Assembly (NCBI GenBank): GCA_963995525.1
Contig: OZ023210.1
Coordinates: forward strand, 19,776,184-19,840,183
Reading direction: 5' to 3'
Source: Escarpia spicata
Taxonomy: Eukaryota; Annelida; Polychaeta; Sabellida; Siboglinidae
DNA length: 64,000 nt
Shown here: positions 60,456 through 64,000 of the stretch, in pieces
Layout: each line of letters starts with the position of its first letter
Position numbering within the stretch: the first letter of the stretch is position 1
Position numbers and translations under genes: made by a program
The notes under the pieces: model-generated
The model's input: the letters and a program-made list of their open reading frames with translations, nothing else
What the model was told of the DNA's origin: nothing
The model's database searches: none

Positions 60456-62060
60456 CTACTAAATGAGTTGTCAGCAAGTATTTGTCAACCCTTAAAACAA
60501 ATTTTTGAAACGTCGATTAAAACTTCCTGCATTCCCAATGACTGGAAAGAGGCTCAAATATCAGCAATTTAAAAAAATGGAAACAAGAAACTAGCTAGTA
60601 ACTACCGCCCAATAAGTTTAACAAGCATAGTATGTAAATGTATGGAAAAAATTATTAGAAATCACATTACAAACTACATGAAAGTAAATAATCTATTTAG
60701 TCAAAAACAAGATGGATTTATATCTGGCCGATCAACAGTTCTACAACTAATCAAAATAATAGATGACTGGACTAAAGAAATGGATAAGGGCAACCATACT
60801 GATGTTATATATATGGATTTCAAAAAAGCCTTTGACCCCGTGCCACACAAAAGATTAATTAGCAAATTAAAAAGCTTCAACATTTCAGAAGAACTGATTA
60901 ACTGGATAGAATCATTCATCACAGATAGAAAACAAAAAGTTTCAGTAAATGGAGATGAGTCTAGCTGGAAAGAGGTAATATCAGGGATACCCCAGGGTTC
61001 CGTTCTAGGACCCCTACTTTTTGTTCTATATGTTAATGACCTCCCAGATCTAACAAATTCAAATACATTTCTATTTGCTGATGACATAAAGATATTTAGA
61101 ACAATAACACATATAGATGATCAGGATGTACTTCAACATGATTTAAGCATACTAGAACAATGGAGCGACAAGTGGTTGTTAAAATTCCATCCTGATAAAT
61201 GTGTACACATGGAAATTGGGAAAAATAATATTGGTGAAAGTAAATATTTTATGGCAACAAATAATGTCAAACATGCTCTTGTCACCACAGACAAACAAAA
61301 AGATTTAGGAGTAATTATTGACTCAAAACTTTCTTTTGATGATCACATCAACCAAGTGGTTAATAAAGCAACCAGAATGACAAAAGTAATCAGAAGAACT
61401 TTTCAATTCTTAGATACATACACTTTCTTGCCACTATACAAGACTATGGTTAGATCCCACCTAGATTATGCAATAGCAATATGGTATCCATTTAAGACGA
61501 AACATAAAATAGCCATAGAAAATGTCCAGAGAAGAGCCACAAAAGAACTACCTGGTATGAGGGACTTATCATATACTGAAAGACTAAAATTACTTAAGTT
61601 ACCCACATTAACATATCGTAGGTTAAGAGGAGACATGATTGAAGTGTATAAAATAATGCATTACATATACGACAACAAATCTGCACCAAACCTTCCTAAG
61701 TGGGAGGATGTGGCATCACGATCCAGTAACAGAGGACACTCCCTTAAACTGTTCAACCAAAGAGCAAAACTAAACATAAGAAAAAATGCATTCCCGCTTA
61801 GAGTGGTTGAACCATGGAACAGTTTACCTGATTCAGTAATACAAGCAAAATCAATAAATTCATTTAAAAACCGCCTTGATAAATTCTGGTCAACCCAGGA
61901 GATATTATACGACTATGAAGCCCCACTAACATTAAACACTGGAACCGGAAAACACAAACTCTTAATACTAGACCCCGAAGAAGAAGATCTGATCATTGAG
62001 GAACCGAGAGGATCCTGCGATCAGAACAGTCCTAAGGTATCCTAAGGTATGTCCATGGAG
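60456..62060 (+). mobile_element. 5'-truncated CR1/Jockey-like LINE, nearly intact RT
   Basis: The reverse transcriptase reads in one 467-codon frame from 60642 to 62045: NYRPISLTSIVCKCMEKII (upstream of and across the ATG), DFKKAFDPVPH, GIPQGSVLGPLLFVLYVNDL, FADDIKIF (catalytic aspartates), RSHLDYAIAIWYPF. One stop lies just upstream near 60570. The stop codon falls in a short direct repeat (tcctaaggta twice), a CR1-type short 3' repeat tail. The element interrupts the older LINE's RT. Confidence 0.88.
60642..62045 (+). CDS. LINE reverse transcriptase (467 codons, 5'-truncated)
   Basis: Open frame covering RT motifs 1-7 and the C-terminal domain of a CR1/L2-Jockey type element. The FADD box is intact. 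No endonuclease is present because the insertion is 5'-truncated, which is usual for LINEs. It is probably not functional as a mobile unit, but the frame has had little time to decay. Confidence 0.85.
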   Translation: MEKIIRNHITNYMKVNNLFSQKQDGFISGRSTVLQLIKIIDDWTKEMDKGNHTDVIYMDFKKAFDPVPHKRLISKLKSFNISEELINWIESFITDRKQKVSVNGDESSWKEVISGIPQGSVLGPLLFVLYVNDLPDLTNSNTFLFADDIKIFRTITHIDDQDVLQHDLSILEQWSDKWLLKFHPDKCVHMEIGKNNIGESKYFMATNNVKHALVTTDKQKDLGVIIDSKLSFDDHINQVVNKATRMTKVIRRTFQFLDTYTFLPLYKTMVRSHLDYAIAIWYPFKTKHKIAIENVQRRATKELPGMRDLSYTERLKLLKLPTLTYRRLRGDMIEVYKIMHYIYDNKSAPNLPKWEDVASRSSNRGHSLKLFNQRAKLNIRKNAFPLRVVEPWNSLPDSVIQAKSINSFKNRLDKFWSTQEILYDYEAPLTLNTGTGKHKLLILDPEEEDLIIEEPRGSCDQNSPKVS

Positions 62061-63036
62061 TTCCTTAATGCATCCAAGGCCCTTGATAGAATAAGACATT
62101 CTACATTATTTAAGAAATAGATTGACCTGATGATATTCTCCCCCTCCAGTTTAGGCCTGAGGGGATTATTCTATGTTTGTGAAACTTATAGTATGAGTCA
62201 TGAAATAAAATTTAACCATAGAAAAAGTAAGATACTTATAAATAGACGGAAGTATGTGAAGAATGTTTGCTCCCTTGAATTTAAATTAAATGGGGAGGAC
62301 ATTAAAGAGGTCAGTAGTGTATAATATCTAGGTCATGGCTAGGCCATATTATTTGCAATGAAGCTAAAGATTACACATATATATATATATATAATGCGTC
62401 AGTGTCGCCAGTTATATGCTCGTGGTAATGTACGTGTTACTCAGGAAATGTTATATGTGCACTGATGATGTAAAAATTTAACTGTTCAATAAATGTTGCT
62501 GGTCAATGTACACATCACAACTACGGTGGAATCATAATGCTTACAGTATCCACAAATTACATGTTTTTTTTAATAATAATGTCAATGTGTTCAGAAGACT
62601 ATTTCGATTACCGAGGTATCGCAGCGCTAATTCAGGCATGTTTGCAGAAAGACTTGTCCCGGACTGTAAAGCAGTCATTCGAAATCTTGTTTACAAATTC
62701 ATGAAACGTTTAGATAAATCAGATAACTCTCTAGTAGTAGCTGTACTAGGTACGGACATCAGGTGAATCTCCAGAATTAGAAGACGATGTGTTAAGTCCC
62801 TATACATACACAACGACCTTCCGTAGGAGCAGTACGTGCTAGTGGTAGTCTACTGTGTGGCTATGTATTTTCTTATTTGTTCTTATTTTTCTTATATACG
62901 TATACTTTTTATTGTATAATGTGCTTCTACTGTTAATATAAATAGTAACTGTTGTATGGATATATGGACCGATATATGTATCACTATATGTATTTGTGTC
63001 TGAAATAAAGCATTTAATTGAATTGAATTGAATATG

Positions 63037-64000
63037 GTCAGCAAGGACCAAGGTACTGTGGAGTGTTTGCATACACAGCGCCGTATTCACTATGATAAAT
63101 ATGGTCAATAAAAACTGTTCTATTAACCTTTAAACGTATCACAATGCCGCCTTTGGAAACATTTCTCACAAATATCATCGCAAATAAACGTAGCCTGCGA
63201 TCAAAGACAAAGATTTTCCAAATTTTCTGGCATCCAGTAGATGGGATACAAATAATGTATGCTCCCTGTCGCGGTTGAAGCACACGTGTAGAAGTGCAGA
63301 GCGAAGGCGGAAGAAACGCCGAAGTATGCTGCTTATACTGGGTGAGTAAGTACAAGTCGAACAGAGACGGATCTATGGACAGGATCTGGTTGATTCGGAA
63401 TTAAGTTCTGACGGTGTAATGTACATGTTTTTAAAGAGAAAACTAAAGTGGAACTTCACTCGGCGACCAATTCTCAGGCAGTAACAACTTGTCGGCTGCG
63501 CAACCGCAGGCAACGCGGCATATCACGTCTTATCAGCAGCTGAGGAAGCCGGTAGGCGGGTCTGAGGCGGAACGGCTCGTCAGTTTCGTTGATTTTGGAC
63601 CAGGGCCATTAATCCCATTGTAACAAGTAGGTGTATACTACAGCAAGGTTGTTCTAAATAGGGACATGAGGATGGCTAACACCACAACTGTTAACAAAAA
63701 CTGAATTTCAGAAGTAGGCCCTATTCGTTTCAGGCTTCAGTTCAGGAGGAAGTTCAGCCAATTGACAAACACAAATTACAATGATAAAATCAGTCAGGTA
63801 ACAAAATGTATGGTTTATTTCCGCTCAATATAACTACCAGGTATCTGCGACTGGGTGACAGAGATGAGGTTGAGCCACGTTGAGATTGACAGTGACTGGT
63901 TCCATCAAGTCAGCTAACGCGCTATAATCGTATAGCCAAGCCTAGCCCTAGGGCTGAAACTAAAAATAAATTTTAAATGACATTTTAAACACAGGTGAAA
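63037..64000. other. Nothing recognised
   Basis: Follows the LINE tail. No exon, RNA or repeat that I can support. Confidence 0.35.

Larger units (their letters stand above)
54236..63036 (+). mobile_element. EN-RT LINE, dead, carrying three nested insertions
   Basis: An APE endonuclease starts at 54239 (MRIISYNCRGLPNHPDK) and resumes at 58056 (GGVAIMWRCF; IVGDWNSDIS; TSWLDHCIS; AADHFPMCIDV). A linker follows at about 59610 (RPGWNDYTGELHTEARQSF), then RT at 60075-60300 (KDKHGKINDRDNYRP), and after 62046 further RT and C-terminal pieces (ASKALDRIRHSTLFK, RLFRLPRYRSANSGMFAERL). The tail has aataaag and three ttgaa units ending at about 63036. Inserted elements are 54392-58051, 58731-59445 and about 60456-62060. 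Several stops and shifts and an internal RT gap show it is inactive. Confidence 0.85.

Overview
This is a window of animal nuclear genome: AT-rich, with intron-containing genes, canonical GT-AG (and one GC-AG) splice sites, intronic snoRNAs, and heavy loads of LINE, SINE, Gypsy, Tc1, hAT and TTAA-type transposons. It has no bacterial features. The protein families and repeat types suit a marine invertebrate (for example a cephalochordate, hemichordate or lophotrochozoan), but the sequence alone does not settle which.

Layout. 1-4928: intergenic DNA with a tRNA-derived SINE and an 11-copy 77-bp minisatellite. 4929-21128 (minus strand): a 12-exon nucleolin-like gene with two RRMs, TP-K repeats and an acidic tail; its introns hold two related H/ACA snoRNA-like sequences, a 50-bp minisatellite and part of a dispersed 2.2-kb repeat. 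21129-21511: a 383-bp divergent promoter. 21512-35282 (plus strand): a 12-exon nucleolin gene with acidic blocks, three RRMs and an RGG tail; its introns carry five copies of a box C/D snoRNA and nested hAT MITEs. 37867-43611 (minus strand): a BTB-BACK-Kelch gene, tail to tail with nucleolin, with the second copy of the 2.2-2.3-kb repeat in its first coding intron. 44-47 kb: MITEs, a tRNA-like SINE head and TA-rich palindromes. 46970-50996: a decayed Gypsy element with 127-bp LTRs. 51-63 kb: a nest of transposons (CR1/Jockey-like LINE pieces, a Tc1 element, an EN-RT LINE) into which an apparently intact 3.66-kb TTAA-flanked DNA transposon, a 715-bp TTAA MITE and a second LINE have inserted. 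63-64 kb: nothing recognised.

The main biological story is ribosome biogenesis. Two structurally different nucleolin paralogues face each other across a short shared promoter, and both act as hosts for snoRNAs. The plus-strand gene carries five copies of a C/D RNA whose two guides are complementary to overlapping parts of one conserved 28S rRNA segment. The minus-strand gene carries H/ACA-type RNAs whose pseudouridylation pocket is conserved between copies. The second story is the 638-residue TTAA-type transposase gene, with uninterrupted exons, matching inverted repeats and an exact target duplication, sitting inside a dead LINE.
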